Shown piece after piece: positions 10,022 through 18,352 of a stretch of 34,190 nucleotides of DNA. A model generated the notes under the pieces. That model searched no databases. It was not told the origin of the DNA and was given only the letters and a program-made list of their open reading frames with translations. Numbering within the stretch: position 1 is the stretch's first letter; each line of letters starts with the position of its first letter. Source of the stretch: Nitrobacter sp. 62-13. Lineage in GTDB: Bacteria > Pseudomonadota > Alphaproteobacteria > Rhizobiales > Xanthobacteraceae. The translations under genes and the position numbers were made by a program. The stretch spans positions 1 to 34,190 of the forward strand of contig NZ_MKRN01000002.1 of the NCBI RefSeq assembly GCF_001896955.1, given 5' to 3'.

Positions 10022-11253
10022 TAGCGTCGCAGCCATTTCAGCGCGCCGCGCCCGGCAGCTGCACCGGTCGCGAACGACGCCTGCAACAGATACCCGCCGG
10101 TCGGCGCTTCCCAGTCCAGCATTTCGCCGGCGGCGAACACGCCCGGCAGCCGGCGGATCATGTAATCCTCATCGAGCTCGCTGAACGCAACGCCGCCGGC
10201 GGTAGAGATCGCGCGCGCGAGCGGCGCCACGCCGGTCAGCGAGATCGGAACGGCACGGATCATCGCCGCGAGCACAGGCGGCGGCATCGATGCCAGGCTA
10301 TCGCCGGCGGCTCTCGCTGCTTCCTGCAACAGGCCGATCGCAACGGGCGAAAGACCGGCGGCCTTGCGCAGCCAGTTCGAAACAGATTGTTTCCCGCGCG
10401 GTGCGCTCATGCGGATCGCGAGTTCAGCCGTCGCAATATCAGGCCGAAGATCGATATTCAGCGCGGCGCTCCCCGACGCGCTGATGTGCTCTCGCAGCAT
10501 CGCCGAGAGGGCGTAGATCGCGCCACCCTCGATGCCGCCACGGGTGACGAGGACCTCGCCGCGCATGGTGTGCGAGCCGAACGACAGCGCGACATTCTTC
10601 AGTGGCTGGCCTTCGAAACGGTCGCGGAAAACGCCGCTCCATTCCACGTCGAACCCGGAATTGGCCGGCTGCAGCGGCGCGATGGCGATGCCCCGGCCCG
10701 CCAGCCGTTCGACCCACGCGCCGTCCGAGCCGAGCCGCGGCCAACTCGCACCGCCGAGCGCCATGATCGTGGCGTCGGCCGTAATCGCGCGCTCGCCTCC
10801 AGGCGTCTGAAATTCAAGACGGCCGTCGCCATCCCATCCGCTCCAGCGATGTCGCAGCGCCAACGCGACGCCGATCGAATCGAGCCGCTTGAGCCACGCG
10901 CGCAGGAGCGGCGAGGCCTTGAGCGTTTTCGGAAACACCCGCCCGCTCGATCCCACGAATGTCGGCTGTGCGAGATCATCGGCCCATTGTCTCAACGCTT
11001 CAGGCTTGAACGCATCAATGGAGGATTGCAGGTGCGACGCCGCCGCGCCATAGCGCGTGAGAAATTGCGGCAGCGGCTCGCTGTGCGTCAGATTGAGCCC
11101 GCCGCGACCCGCCATCAGGAACTTGCGGCCCGCGGACGGCATCGCGTCGAACACGGTCACGCGCACGCCGCCTTTCGCGAGAACCTCCGCAGCCATCAGC
11201 CCGGCAGGACCGGCGCCAATAATCGCGGCTTGGACATGGTGAACGTCAGGCAT
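10021..11253 (-). CDS. TIGR03862 / HI0933-like NAD(P)/FAD-dependent flavoprotein
   Basis: This 410-residue protein starts with a dinucleotide-binding Rossmann motif AAIIGAGPAGLMAAEVLA (residues 9-26) and the following E/D-type strand VTVFDAMPSAGRKFLMAGRG. The RKFLMAGRGGLNLTHSE segment is the hallmark of the HI0933/YhiN family. The C-terminal FAD-binding part reads GVFAAGEMLDWEAPTGGYLLQ, again family-typical. Members resemble the reductases of flavoprotein disulfide or RNA-modifying type, but no reaction is known; it is probably a soluble oxidoreductase. It lies 66 bases behind the MaoC gene on the same strand, so it may be the tail of the valine/acyl-CoA operon. Its stop codon overlaps the palindromic repeat. 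Confidence 0.9.
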   Translation of the reverse strand: MPDVHHVQAAIIGAGPAGLMAAEVLAKGGVRVTVFDAMPSAGRKFLMAGRGGLNLTHSEPLPQFLTRYGAAASHLQSSIDAFKPEALRQWADDLAQPTFVGSSGRVFPKTLKASPLLRAWLKRLDSIGVALALRHRWSGWDGDGRLEFQTPGGERAITADATIMALGGASWPRLGSDGAWVERLAGRGIAIAPLQPANSGFDVEWSGVFRDRFEGQPLKNVALSFGSHTMRGEVLVTRGGIEGGAIYALSAMLREHISASGSAALNIDLRPDIATAELAIRMSAPRGKQSVSNWLRKAAGLSPVAIGLLQEAARAAGDSLASMPPPVLAAMIRAVPISLTGVAPLARAISTAGGVAFSELDEDYMIRRLPGVFAAGEMLDWEAPTGGYLLQASFATGAAAGRGALKWLRR

Positions 11254-11319
11254 GCGATGGATATGCCTGACTCAACCGCATACCGCCATAACCCGTAACG
11301 TCACGACGCAGCGTCGCCG

Positions 11320-11799
11320 TCAGGAAAAGTGCAAAACGGCAAGCCAGTCGGCGACAAGCGCCGACCGCTTCCCGCCCTCGATCTCGACGCTGACGGCGGT
11401 GCGCGACAGCAGTTCTCCGGGTTTGCGAAGCGATGCCTCGGTCAGCATGAAGCGGCCGCGGACACGCGAGCCGGACTTGACCGGCGAGATGAACCTGAGG
11501 CGGTCGAAACCGTAATTGACCCCCATGGTGACGCCCTCGACTTGCGGCATCACCTCGTATGACATGACGCTGAGCAGCGACAAGGTCAGGAATCCATGCG
11601 CGATGGTGCCGCCGAACTGCGTTTCGCGTCCGGCCCGCTCCGGATCGACATGGATGAACTGATGGTCGTCGACCACGTCGGCATAGGCATCGATCCGCTT
11701 CTGGTCGATCAGGTGCCACGAGGAAACGCCGATCTCCTGCCCGACCATTTGCCGATAGGCATCGAGCGAAACCGGCGTGTTCTTCCAGACGTCATTCAC
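11320..11799 (-). CDS. MaoC-like (R)-specific acyl-CoA hydratase / dehydratase
   Basis: The 159-residue protein has a single hot-dog domain. The catalytic pair of MaoC/PhaJ enzymes is visible in the segment DDHQFIHVDPERA (Asp and His, about residues 43-55), followed by FGGTIAHGFLTLSLL. Such enzymes add water across enoyl-CoA double bonds, giving (R)-3-hydroxyacyl-CoA; NodN belongs to the same group. Translation starts at GTG 11799, with GGAG nine bases upstream, just three bases after the stop of the acyl-CoA synthetase gene. The tight spacing ties it to the same message. In this operon it is the only recognisable double-bond hydratase apart from HIBCH, so it might act on an operon intermediate, but that is a guess. 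Confidence 0.88.
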   Translation of the reverse strand: MNDVWKNTPVSLDAYRQMVGQEIGVSSWHLIDQKRIDAYADVVDDHQFIHVDPERAGRETQFGGTIAHGFLTLSLLSVMSYEVMPQVEGVTMGVNYGFDRLRFISPVKSGSRVRGRFMLTEASLRKPGELLSRTAVSVEIEGGKRSALVADWLAVLHFS

Positions 11800-11802
11800 A
11801 AT

Positions 11803-13536
11803 TCAAATCTCCGCAGCTTTCGATTTCAGCGCCTGAAGCTCCGGAAAGTCCTCCTCACAAAATTCCACGCCGCGCAACGCATCGCCGCGATCGTTGTCGT
11901 GCTCAAGGCGGCGAAGGTGGACACGGCGAATCTTCCCCGAAATCGTCTTGGGTAATTCGGTGACGAGTTCGAGCTTGCGGATGCGCTTGAACGGCGCCAT
12001 CCGCTCGACCATGTGCCTGAAGATCGACAGCGCGGTTTCGCGCGATCGCTCCGCGCCGTCGACCAATAGAACGTATGCTTTCGGGATCGCCAGCCTGATC
12101 GGATCGGGACTCGGCACCACGGCGGCTTCCGCCACGGCATCGTGTTCGAGCAGGACGCTCTCCAGTTCGAACGGACTGATGCGATAGTCGGACGACTTGA
12201 ACACGTCATCCGATCGGCCGACGAATGTGAGATAGCCATTGTCATCGACAAACACCACATCGCCGGTGCGATAAAGATCGCCATCGGTGCCGCTCAGTTG
12301 TCCCCCCTCGCCCTGATAGCCCTGCATCAGCCCGGCTGGCCGATCCCCGCCAAGCGCCAGCGTCACCTCGCCCTCGGTGGCCGGATTGCCGTCCGCGTCG
12401 ATCACCTTCACCTTGTAGCCCGGCATCGGCCGCCCCATGGAGCCGACTTTGACCGTCTGCCCCGGAGAATTGCCAGCGAGCGCGGTCGTCTCGGTCTGGC
12501 CGTAGCCGTCGCGGATCGTCAGCCCCCATGCAGACTTCACCTGATCGATCACCTCCGGATTGAGCGGTTCGCCCGCGCCGCAGACTTCACGTAGCGCGAC
12601 CTTGAAGTCCGACAGCTTTTCCTGAATGAACAATCGCCACACCGTCGGCGGCGCGCACAACGTCGTCACGCCGCAACGCCCGATGGTCGCCAGCAGGCTT
12701 TTGGCCTCGAAGCGCGGCTGGTTGCAGATGAAGATGGTCGCGCCTGCATTCCACGGCGCGAAGAAGCAGCTCCAGGCATGCTTGGCCCATCCCGGCGAGG
12801 AAATGTTCAGGTGAACGTCGCCTGGCTTCAGCCCGATCCAGTACATGGTGGACAGATGGCCCACCGGATAGCTGCGCTGGCTGTGCCGCACCAGCTTCGG
12901 CTTCGCCGTGGTGCCGGATGTGAAATACAACAGCATCGGATCGTCGGCATTGGTCGGTGCCTCCGGCTGGTAGGTGTCCGAGAAATCGTTCGTCGTCTCA
13001 TAGGGCGACCAGCCCGCCTGCGACGCCGACGCGCCGACGACGATGCGGGTCAAGCCCTCGCCACCGAGACTGGCAAATTTCGTAACCTGGTCCTGCGTCG
13101 CGACGACTGCTTTCACGTGGCCGCGGTCGAGGCGATCGCGCAACTCGTCCCCTGTCAGCGATGTCGTCGCCGGGATGATCACGACGCCGAGCTTGATGCA
13201 GGCCAGCATGGTCTCCCATAGAGGCACGACGTTGCCGAGCAGCAGCAACAGGTGATCGCCGCGCTTCAGTCCCTTCGCCCGCAGGAAATTTGCGACCTGA
13301 TTGGAGCGCCGTGCCATCGCCTCGAACGTCACTTTGGTTCCGGCGCCGCCGGCGGCCTCCACGATCCATAACGCTGCCCGGTCCCTGCTTGCCGGTTCGG
13401 TCGCGAGAACGGCGTCGAACCAGTCCAGCGCCCAGTTGAAAGGCACAGGGTCCGGCCATTTGAAACCGTTGACGGCGGCATCGTAGTCGGTGCGATGCCG
13501 CAGCAGGAATTCCCGCGCCTCGGCAAACGTCGTCAT
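11803..13536 (-). CDS. AMP-forming acyl-CoA synthetase
   Basis: This 577-residue enzyme belongs to the ANL superfamily. It has the ATP-binding P-loop YFTSGTTAKPKLV (about residues 204-216), the adenine-contact motif DGYGQTET (about 341-348), the hinge region YRTGDVVFVDDNGYLTFVGRSDD and the C-terminal catalytic lysine in LPKTISGKIRR. It activates a carboxylic acid to its CoA thioester through an acyl-adenylate. Length and motifs resemble medium-chain (ACSM-like) synthetases. Its start overlaps the stop of mmsB by four bases (ATGA), so it is translationally coupled to the valine genes. That suggests a branched or short-chain acid such as isobutyrate as substrate, an inference from context only. 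Confidence 0.92.
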   Translation of the reverse strand: MTTFAEAREFLLRHRTDYDAAVNGFKWPDPVPFNWALDWFDAVLATEPASRDRAALWIVEAAGGAGTKVTFEAMARRSNQVANFLRAKGLKRGDHLLLLLGNVVPLWETMLACIKLGVVIIPATTSLTGDELRDRLDRGHVKAVVATQDQVTKFASLGGEGLTRIVVGASASQAGWSPYETTNDFSDTYQPEAPTNADDPMLLYFTSGTTAKPKLVRHSQRSYPVGHLSTMYWIGLKPGDVHLNISSPGWAKHAWSCFFAPWNAGATIFICNQPRFEAKSLLATIGRCGVTTLCAPPTVWRLFIQEKLSDFKVALREVCGAGEPLNPEVIDQVKSAWGLTIRDGYGQTETTALAGNSPGQTVKVGSMGRPMPGYKVKVIDADGNPATEGEVTLALGGDRPAGLMQGYQGEGGQLSGTDGDLYRTGDVVFVDDNGYLTFVGRSDDVFKSSDYRISPFELESVLLEHDAVAEAAVVPSPDPIRLAIPKAYVLLVDGAERSRETALSIFRHMVERMAPFKRIRKLELVTELPKTISGKIRRVHLRRLEHDNDRGDALRGVEFCEEDFPELQALKSKAAEI

Positions 13537-14429
13537 CGGACGCCCCTGTTGTCCGCCAGTGCACGAATGTGGCGGATGATGCCGGAGAAATCGACGCCGC
13601 CATTGCCGGCTGCTTCGAAGGTCTTGTAGATTTCCTGCGCATGCTGTCCTAGCGGCGTGACGGCACCAACGGAGTTCGCCGCTTCCTGCGCAAGCGTCAG
13701 GTCCTTGAGCATCAGCGCCGACGCGAAGCCGGGCTTGTAATCGTTATTGGCCGGCGACGTTGGAACCGGACCCGGCACCGGACAATAGCTCGTCAGCGAC
13801 CAGCACTGGCCCGACGAGGTCGAAGCGACGTCGAACAACGCCTGATGCGACAGCCCGAGCTTTTCCGCCAGCGCAAAGGCTTCGCCGACCGCGATCATCG
13901 AGATGCCCAGGATCATGTTGTTGCAGATCTTGGCCGCCTGTCCCGCGCCGGCATCGCCGCAATGAACGATCTTCTTGCCCATGGCTTCGAGAATCGGCTT
14001 CGCCGCCGCAAATGCCTTGTCCTCGCCACCGGCCATGAAAGTCAGCGTCGCGCCCCTGGCGCCGCCGACGCCGCCCGAAACCGGCGCATCGATCGAAAGC
14101 AGCGATGCCTTCCCCGCCAACGCGTGGGCCTGCCGCGCGCTGTCGACGTCGATGGTCGAGCAATCGATCATCAGTGCGCCATCGGCGGACGGAACAATAT
14201 CGGTCCAGACCGACACCACATGCTTGCCGGCCGGCAGCATGGTGATGACGACATTCGCATCCTTCACCGCCCTGCTCGCGCTGTCGGCGACCCTTACGCC
14301 GTTCGCCTTGGCCTCATCCATCAACGCCGAAACGAGATCGAAGCCGATCACATCGTGGCCAGCCTTGACGAGATTGGCGGCCATGGGTCCGCCCATGTTG
14401 CCGAGACCGATGAACGCAATGGTCGCCAT
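13533..14429 (-). CDS. mmsB: 3-hydroxyisobutyrate dehydrogenase
   Basis: MmsB oxidises 3-hydroxyisobutyrate to methylmalonate semialdehyde with NAD in valine breakdown. The 298-residue protein has the N-terminal dinucleotide motif IAFIGLGNMGGPMAANL, the substrate-binding segment DAPVSGGVGGARGATL (about 115-130) and the catalytic lysine in GDAGAGQAAKICNNM (K167). Its length is normal. Two in-frame ATGs compete: the one at 14435 touches GGAGG directly, while the one at 14429 has GGAGG six bases before it, so I choose the latter (MATIAFIGLG). It is followed with a four-base overlap by the acyl-CoA synthetase and preceded by HIBCH at a short distance. Confidence 0.94.
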   Translation of the reverse strand: MATIAFIGLGNMGGPMAANLVKAGHDVIGFDLVSALMDEAKANGVRVADSASRAVKDANVVITMLPAGKHVVSVWTDIVPSADGALMIDCSTIDVDSARQAHALAGKASLLSIDAPVSGGVGGARGATLTFMAGGEDKAFAAAKPILEAMGKKIVHCGDAGAGQAAKICNNMILGISMIAVGEAFALAEKLGLSHQALFDVASTSSGQCWSLTSYCPVPGPVPTSPANNDYKPGFASALMLKDLTLAQEAANSVGAVTPLGQHAQEIYKTFEAAGNGGVDFSGIIRHIRALADNRGVR

Positions 14430-14456
14430 GCTCATCCTCCGATCGAGGTTTCTTCC

Positions 14457-15530
14457 CTAGTCGAATACGAGTTCGTCCGCGCCGATGTTGGCAAAATACG
14501 GCGCGATTATCTCCGGCGTAACCTCCTCGATGCGCGACGGTGACCATTTGGGCTCGCGATCCTTGTCGATGACCGCCGCCCGCACGCCCTCGCGAAAGTC
14601 GTCGCTCGCGAACACCGCGAGCGCGGCACGATATTCACGCGCGAGACATTCCTCCAGCGTGGCCGACGCGCGCGCGAGTCGCAACAGCTTGAGCGTCACC
14701 ACCAGGCCGCGCGGCGATTTCTCGCTCAGCGCCTTGAGCGTCGAGCGTGCAAGCTCGGACCCGTCACGGTGCAGGGCCGCGACGATGTCGTCCATTCGAC
14801 CATGGGCGAACCATGCATCGATCCGCGGCCGGATCGCCGCAATGGGGCTTGTCGCCTCACCGCTCGCAAAGCCTGCGATCGCGGCTTTTACGCGGGCCGA
14901 ATCCGCTTGGGCGCCGAGGCCGACCAGTGCCTCGCGAAGCGCGGCAAGCTTTCGCGACGGCACTGCGACATCGGCAAAACCGGCGTAGATGGCGTCCGCC
15001 CCGTTCATGGGCTGGCCGGTCAGCCCGAAATACGTTCCGGTTTCGCCCGGCGCGTGCGACAAAAGCCAGGTGCCTCCGACGTCCGGAAAGAAGCCGAGAC
15101 CGACTTCCGGCATTGAGAGTCTCGTTCTGTCGGTGACGACGCGGTGGCGGCCATGCGCGGACAACCCGACGCCGCCGCCCATCACGATGCCGTCCATGAA
15201 GGCGACGTACGGCTTGGGGAATTTCGCGATCCGCGCGTTGAGGAGATATTCCTCGCGCCACAGCACTTTTCCGAGGTTGCTCCCTTCGTTCGCACTTTCC
15301 CAGAGCACGCGGACATCGCCGCCCGCACACAGGCCGCGCTCGCCCGCTCCCTCGAGCAGAATCAAACCGACGGCGGGGTCGTTCTCGAACCCGTCCAGCG
15401 CCCTGTCGATCCCGCGGAACATCTCCAGCGTGACGGCATTGATCGCCTTCGGGCGGTTGAGGCGAATGATGCCCGCGCCTCCCTCGCGCCGCGTGATCAG
15501 ATCCGGCTCGTCGCCCGTAAAACCCTTCAT
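14457..15530 (-). CDS. 3-hydroxyisobutyryl-CoA hydrolase (HIBCH-type crotonase)
   Basis: The 357-residue protein is a crotonase-fold enzyme longer than ordinary enoyl-CoA hydratases, as HIBCH enzymes are. It has the oxyanion-hole segment GLCAGGDV (about residues 66-73), GIVMGGGVGLSAHG (114-127), and MPEVGLGFFPDVGGTW (140-155) with the catalytic pair E142 and D150. The GFFPDVGG wording separates HIBCH from simple hydratases. It cleaves 3-hydroxyisobutyryl-CoA to free 3-hydroxyisobutyrate, the substrate of MmsB next door, and so removes the reactive methacrylyl/hydroxyisobutyryl-CoA pool. Its ATG overlaps the acyl-CoA dehydrogenase stop by four bases. Public annotations often call it simply enoyl-CoA hydratase/isomerase. 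Confidence 0.9.
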   Translation of the reverse strand: MKGFTGDEPDLITRREGGAGIIRLNRPKAINAVTLEMFRGIDRALDGFENDPAVGLILLEGAGERGLCAGGDVRVLWESANEGSNLGKVLWREEYLLNARIAKFPKPYVAFMDGIVMGGGVGLSAHGRHRVVTDRTRLSMPEVGLGFFPDVGGTWLLSHAPGETGTYFGLTGQPMNGADAIYAGFADVAVPSRKLAALREALVGLGAQADSARVKAAIAGFASGEATSPIAAIRPRIDAWFAHGRMDDIVAALHRDGSELARSTLKALSEKSPRGLVVTLKLLRLARASATLEECLAREYRAALAVFASDDFREGVRAAVIDKDREPKWSPSRIEEVTPEIIAPYFANIGADELVFD

Positions 15531-16678
15531 CTAGAAACCTTACCCTCGATCAGCTTGCGCGACACGATCAGACGCATGATCTCGTTGGTGCCCTCGAGAA
15601 TCTGATGCACGCGCAAATCGCGCACGATCTTCTCGATTCCGTATTCACTGAGATAGCCGTAGCCGCCGTGCAATTGCAGCGCCTGATTGGCCACCTCGAA
15701 ACCGACATCGGTGGCGAAGCGTTTTGCCATCGCGCACAACATGGCGGCGTCAGTATCCCGCCGGTCCAGCGCGGCGGCGGCGCGCCACAGAAACGTCCGC
15801 GCCGCTTCCAGCTCGGTGGCCATGTCGGCGACCTTGAATCGCAACGCCTGAAATTCGTCGAGCCGTTTGCCGAACGCCGTGCGCTCTTTCATGTAGGCAA
15901 GCGCCTTGTCGAGCGCCGATTGCGCGCCGCCGAGTGAACAGGCGGCGATGTTCAGCCGTCCTCCATCGAGCCCGGCCATCGCGATCTTGAAGCCGATGCC
16001 CTCGTCGCCAAGTCGATTGGCGACCGGCACCCGCGCATTCTCGAAGATCACCGCGCGGGTCGGCTGCGCGTTCCATCCCATCTTGCGTTCGTTGGCGCCG
16101 AACGAAACGCCCGGCGTGTCGCGTTCGACCACCAGTGTCGAAATGCCGCCCGGCCCGTCGTCGCCGGTACGAACCATGGCGACATAGATATCGCTTTCGC
16201 CCGCGCCGGAGATGAACTGCTTCTGCCCGTTGAGCACGTAGTGATCGCCGTTACGCACCGCGCGTGTGCGCAACGCCGCCGCGTCCGAGCCGGTGCCGGG
16301 TTCGGTAAGGCAGTAGCTCGCCAGCAGGTCCATGGCGCAGAGTTTCGCCAGCCATTTGCGCCGCTGCTCATCCGATCCATAGGCGTCGATCATCCACGCG
16401 GCCATGTTGTGGATCGAGATGAACGACGACACCGTTGGACAGCCCTGCGCCAGCGCCTCGAAGATCAGTGCGGCATCGAAACGGCTCAGCGCTGAGCCGC
16501 CAACGTCATCCCTGATATAGATGCCGCCGATACCCAGCGCCGCCGCCTCGCGCATCACATCGATCGGAAAGTGCTTCTCCTCGTCCCACTTCAAGGCGAA
16601 CGGCGCGATCTTGTCGGCGGCGAAAGCGCGCGCCATGTCGCGAACGGCGACCTGATCTTCGGTGAGCGCGAACTGCAT
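15527..16678 (-). CDS. Acyl-CoA dehydrogenase, probably isobutyryl-CoA dehydrogenase
   Basis: This 383-residue flavoenzyme matches the acyl-CoA dehydrogenase family from end to end: N-terminal helical domain, CLTEPGTGSDAAAL (about 128-141) with the FAD-contact residues, the QKQFISGAGESD segment, and LHGGYGYLSEYGIEKIVRD near the C-terminus. The catalytic base is the glutamate in ILEGTNEIMR (E362), at the position used by short- and branched-chain dehydrogenases such as ACAD8. The surrounding mmsA, HIBCH and mmsB genes point to isobutyryl-CoA as substrate, giving methacrylyl-CoA. Electrons would pass to ETF. It lies 13 bases after the mmsA stop. Confidence 0.92.
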   Translation of the reverse strand: MQFALTEDQVAVRDMARAFAADKIAPFALKWDEEKHFPIDVMREAAALGIGGIYIRDDVGGSALSRFDAALIFEALAQGCPTVSSFISIHNMAAWMIDAYGSDEQRRKWLAKLCAMDLLASYCLTEPGTGSDAAALRTRAVRNGDHYVLNGQKQFISGAGESDIYVAMVRTGDDGPGGISTLVVERDTPGVSFGANERKMGWNAQPTRAVIFENARVPVANRLGDEGIGFKIAMAGLDGGRLNIAACSLGGAQSALDKALAYMKERTAFGKRLDEFQALRFKVADMATELEAARTFLWRAAAALDRRDTDAAMLCAMAKRFATDVGFEVANQALQLHGGYGYLSEYGIEKIVRDLRVHQILEGTNEIMRLIVSRKLIEGKVSR

Positions 16679-16691
16679 GCGTGGTTGCCGA

Positions 16692-18185
16692 TCACTTGCT
16701 GTGGAACGCGAACTGCGCTCCTTCCTTGACGCCGGACGGCCAGCGCGAGGTCACGGTCTTGGTCTTGGTATAAAAGCGTACCGAGTCGGAGCCGTACTGG
16801 TTGAGATCGCCAAATCCTGAACGTTTCCAGCCGCCGAAACTGTAATAGGCGACGGGCACCGGGATCGGCACGTTGATGCCGACCATGCCGACCTGGACGC
16901 GGGAGGCGAACTCGCGCGCGGCGTCCCCGTCGCGCGTAAAGATCGCGACGCCGTTGCCGTATTCGTGTTCGGACGGCAGCGCCACCGCCTCGTCGAAATT
17001 CTTCGCCCGCACCACTGACAGCACCGGCCCGAAGATTTCTTCCTTGTAGATCCGCATCTCCCGGGTGACGTTGTCGAACAGACAGCCACCCATGTAGAAG
17101 CCGTTCTCGTAACCCTGCATCTTGAAGCCGCGGCCGTCGACAGCAAGCGTCGCGCCCTCTTTCACCCCGATCTCGACGTAGTTCTTGACGCGCTCGAGCG
17201 CCGCCCTGGTGACGAGCGGACCGAAGTCGGCGGACGCATCGGTCGACGGACCGATCTTCAGGTTCTCCACGCGCGGGACGAGCTTTTCCATCAAGCGGTC
17301 AGCGGTAGCCCTGCCGACAGGCACCGCGACCGATACCGCCATGCACCGCTCGCCGGCCGCGCCGTAGCCCGCGCCAACCAGCGCATCCACCGACTGATCC
17401 ATGTCGGCATCCGGCATGATGATCATGTGGTTCTTGGCGCCGCCGAAGCATTGCGAACGTTTGCCGGCCGCTGCCGCCCGCGAATAGATGTAGTGCGCGA
17501 TCGACGAGGAGCCGACGAAGCCGACCGCCGAGATATCGGGGTCGTCGAGAATGGCGTCGACCGCCTCCTTATCGCCGTTGACGACATTGAGAATGCCCGG
17601 CGGCAGACCGGCCTCGAGCATCAGTTCGGCGAGCCGCATCGGCACGCCGGGGTCGCGCTCCGAAGGCTTCAGGATAAAAGCATTGCCGCAGGCGATCGCC
17701 GGCGCGAACTTCCACATCGGGATCATCGCCGGAAAATTGAACGGGGTGATGCCGGCGACGACGCCGAGCGGCTGACGCATCGAATAGCTGTCGATGCCGG
17801 GACCGGCGTTCTCGGTAAAGCCGCCTTTCATCAGTTCGGGAATGCCGATGGCGTATTCGACAACCTCGACGCCGCGGAAAATATCGCCCTTGGCATCGGG
17901 AATGGTCTTGCCGTGCTCGCGCGCGAGCAGCTCGGCCATCGCGTCGTTGTCACGCGCCACCAGTTCGAGAAACTTCATCAGCACGCGGACGCGGCGTTGC
18001 GGATTGGTCGCGGCCCAGGCCGGCTGCGCCGCCTTGGCATTCTCCACGGCCTCGCGCACTTCCGCTTTCGACGCCAGCGCCACGGTGGCCTGCACATCGC
18101 CGGTCATCGGTTGGTAAACGTCGGCGAACCGCCCGGACCTGCCGCTGACAGTCTTGCCGCCGATAAAGTGTCCGATGGTGCGCAT
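16692..18185 (-). CDS. mmsA: CoA-acylating methylmalonate-semialdehyde dehydrogenase
   Basis: MmsA converts methylmalonate semialdehyde to propionyl-CoA with NAD and CoA, releasing CO2, the last special step of valine catabolism. The 497-residue protein is an aldehyde dehydrogenase with TPFNFPAMIPMWKFAPAIA (N150 of the active site), the VGFVGSSSIAHYIY segment, and the catalytic cysteine C281 in GERCMAVSVAV. The GAKNHMIIMPDAD stretch is typical of the CoA-dependent MmsA subgroup. The frame extends to 18209, but the ATG at 18185 has an excellent GGGAGG six bases upstream and yields the expected MRTIGHFIGGK start. It is the first gene of the operon; an inverted repeat about 45 bases upstream may be an operator. 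Confidence 0.96.
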   Translation of the reverse strand: MRTIGHFIGGKTVSGRSGRFADVYQPMTGDVQATVALASKAEVREAVENAKAAQPAWAATNPQRRVRVLMKFLELVARDNDAMAELLAREHGKTIPDAKGDIFRGVEVVEYAIGIPELMKGGFTENAGPGIDSYSMRQPLGVVAGITPFNFPAMIPMWKFAPAIACGNAFILKPSERDPGVPMRLAELMLEAGLPPGILNVVNGDKEAVDAILDDPDISAVGFVGSSSIAHYIYSRAAAAGKRSQCFGGAKNHMIIMPDADMDQSVDALVGAGYGAAGERCMAVSVAVPVGRATADRLMEKLVPRVENLKIGPSTDASADFGPLVTRAALERVKNYVEIGVKEGATLAVDGRGFKMQGYENGFYMGGCLFDNVTREMRIYKEEIFGPVLSVVRAKNFDEAVALPSEHEYGNGVAIFTRDGDAAREFASRVQVGMVGINVPIPVPVAYYSFGGWKRSGFGDLNQYGSDSVRFYTKTKTVTSRWPSGVKEGAQFAFHSK

Positions 18186-18228
18186 GTTTCCTCCCGGCGG
18201 GGTCTGCAAGAGTCCGTCCGTGTATCCT

Positions 18229-18246
18229 GACCTGTATTTTCAGGTC
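18229..18246. promoter_or_regulatory. Inverted repeat upstream of mmsA, candidate operator
   Basis: GACCTG and CAGGTC form perfect 6-base arms around a 6-base TATTTT spacer, about 45 bases upstream of the mmsA start codon. Position and size would suit the binding site of a dimeric repressor, but no regulator gene lies in the window and no promoter box can be assigned with confidence. Confidence 0.35.
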
Positions 18247-18352
18247 TTGAAAGAGTTTCCGCGCGCAGCCCATTTGCAAAAAGGCGCACGCTGGAACTGA
18301 CGGCCTCCCTTCTGCTACGCCTCCGACGAAAGACTCATCATCACCTGCCCGG

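Noticed and set aside
9967-11298. Plus-strand open frame (443 codons) opposite the flavoprotein gene
   Set aside because: Arg/His-rich shadow translation; the flavoprotein on the minus strand has clear FAD motifs.
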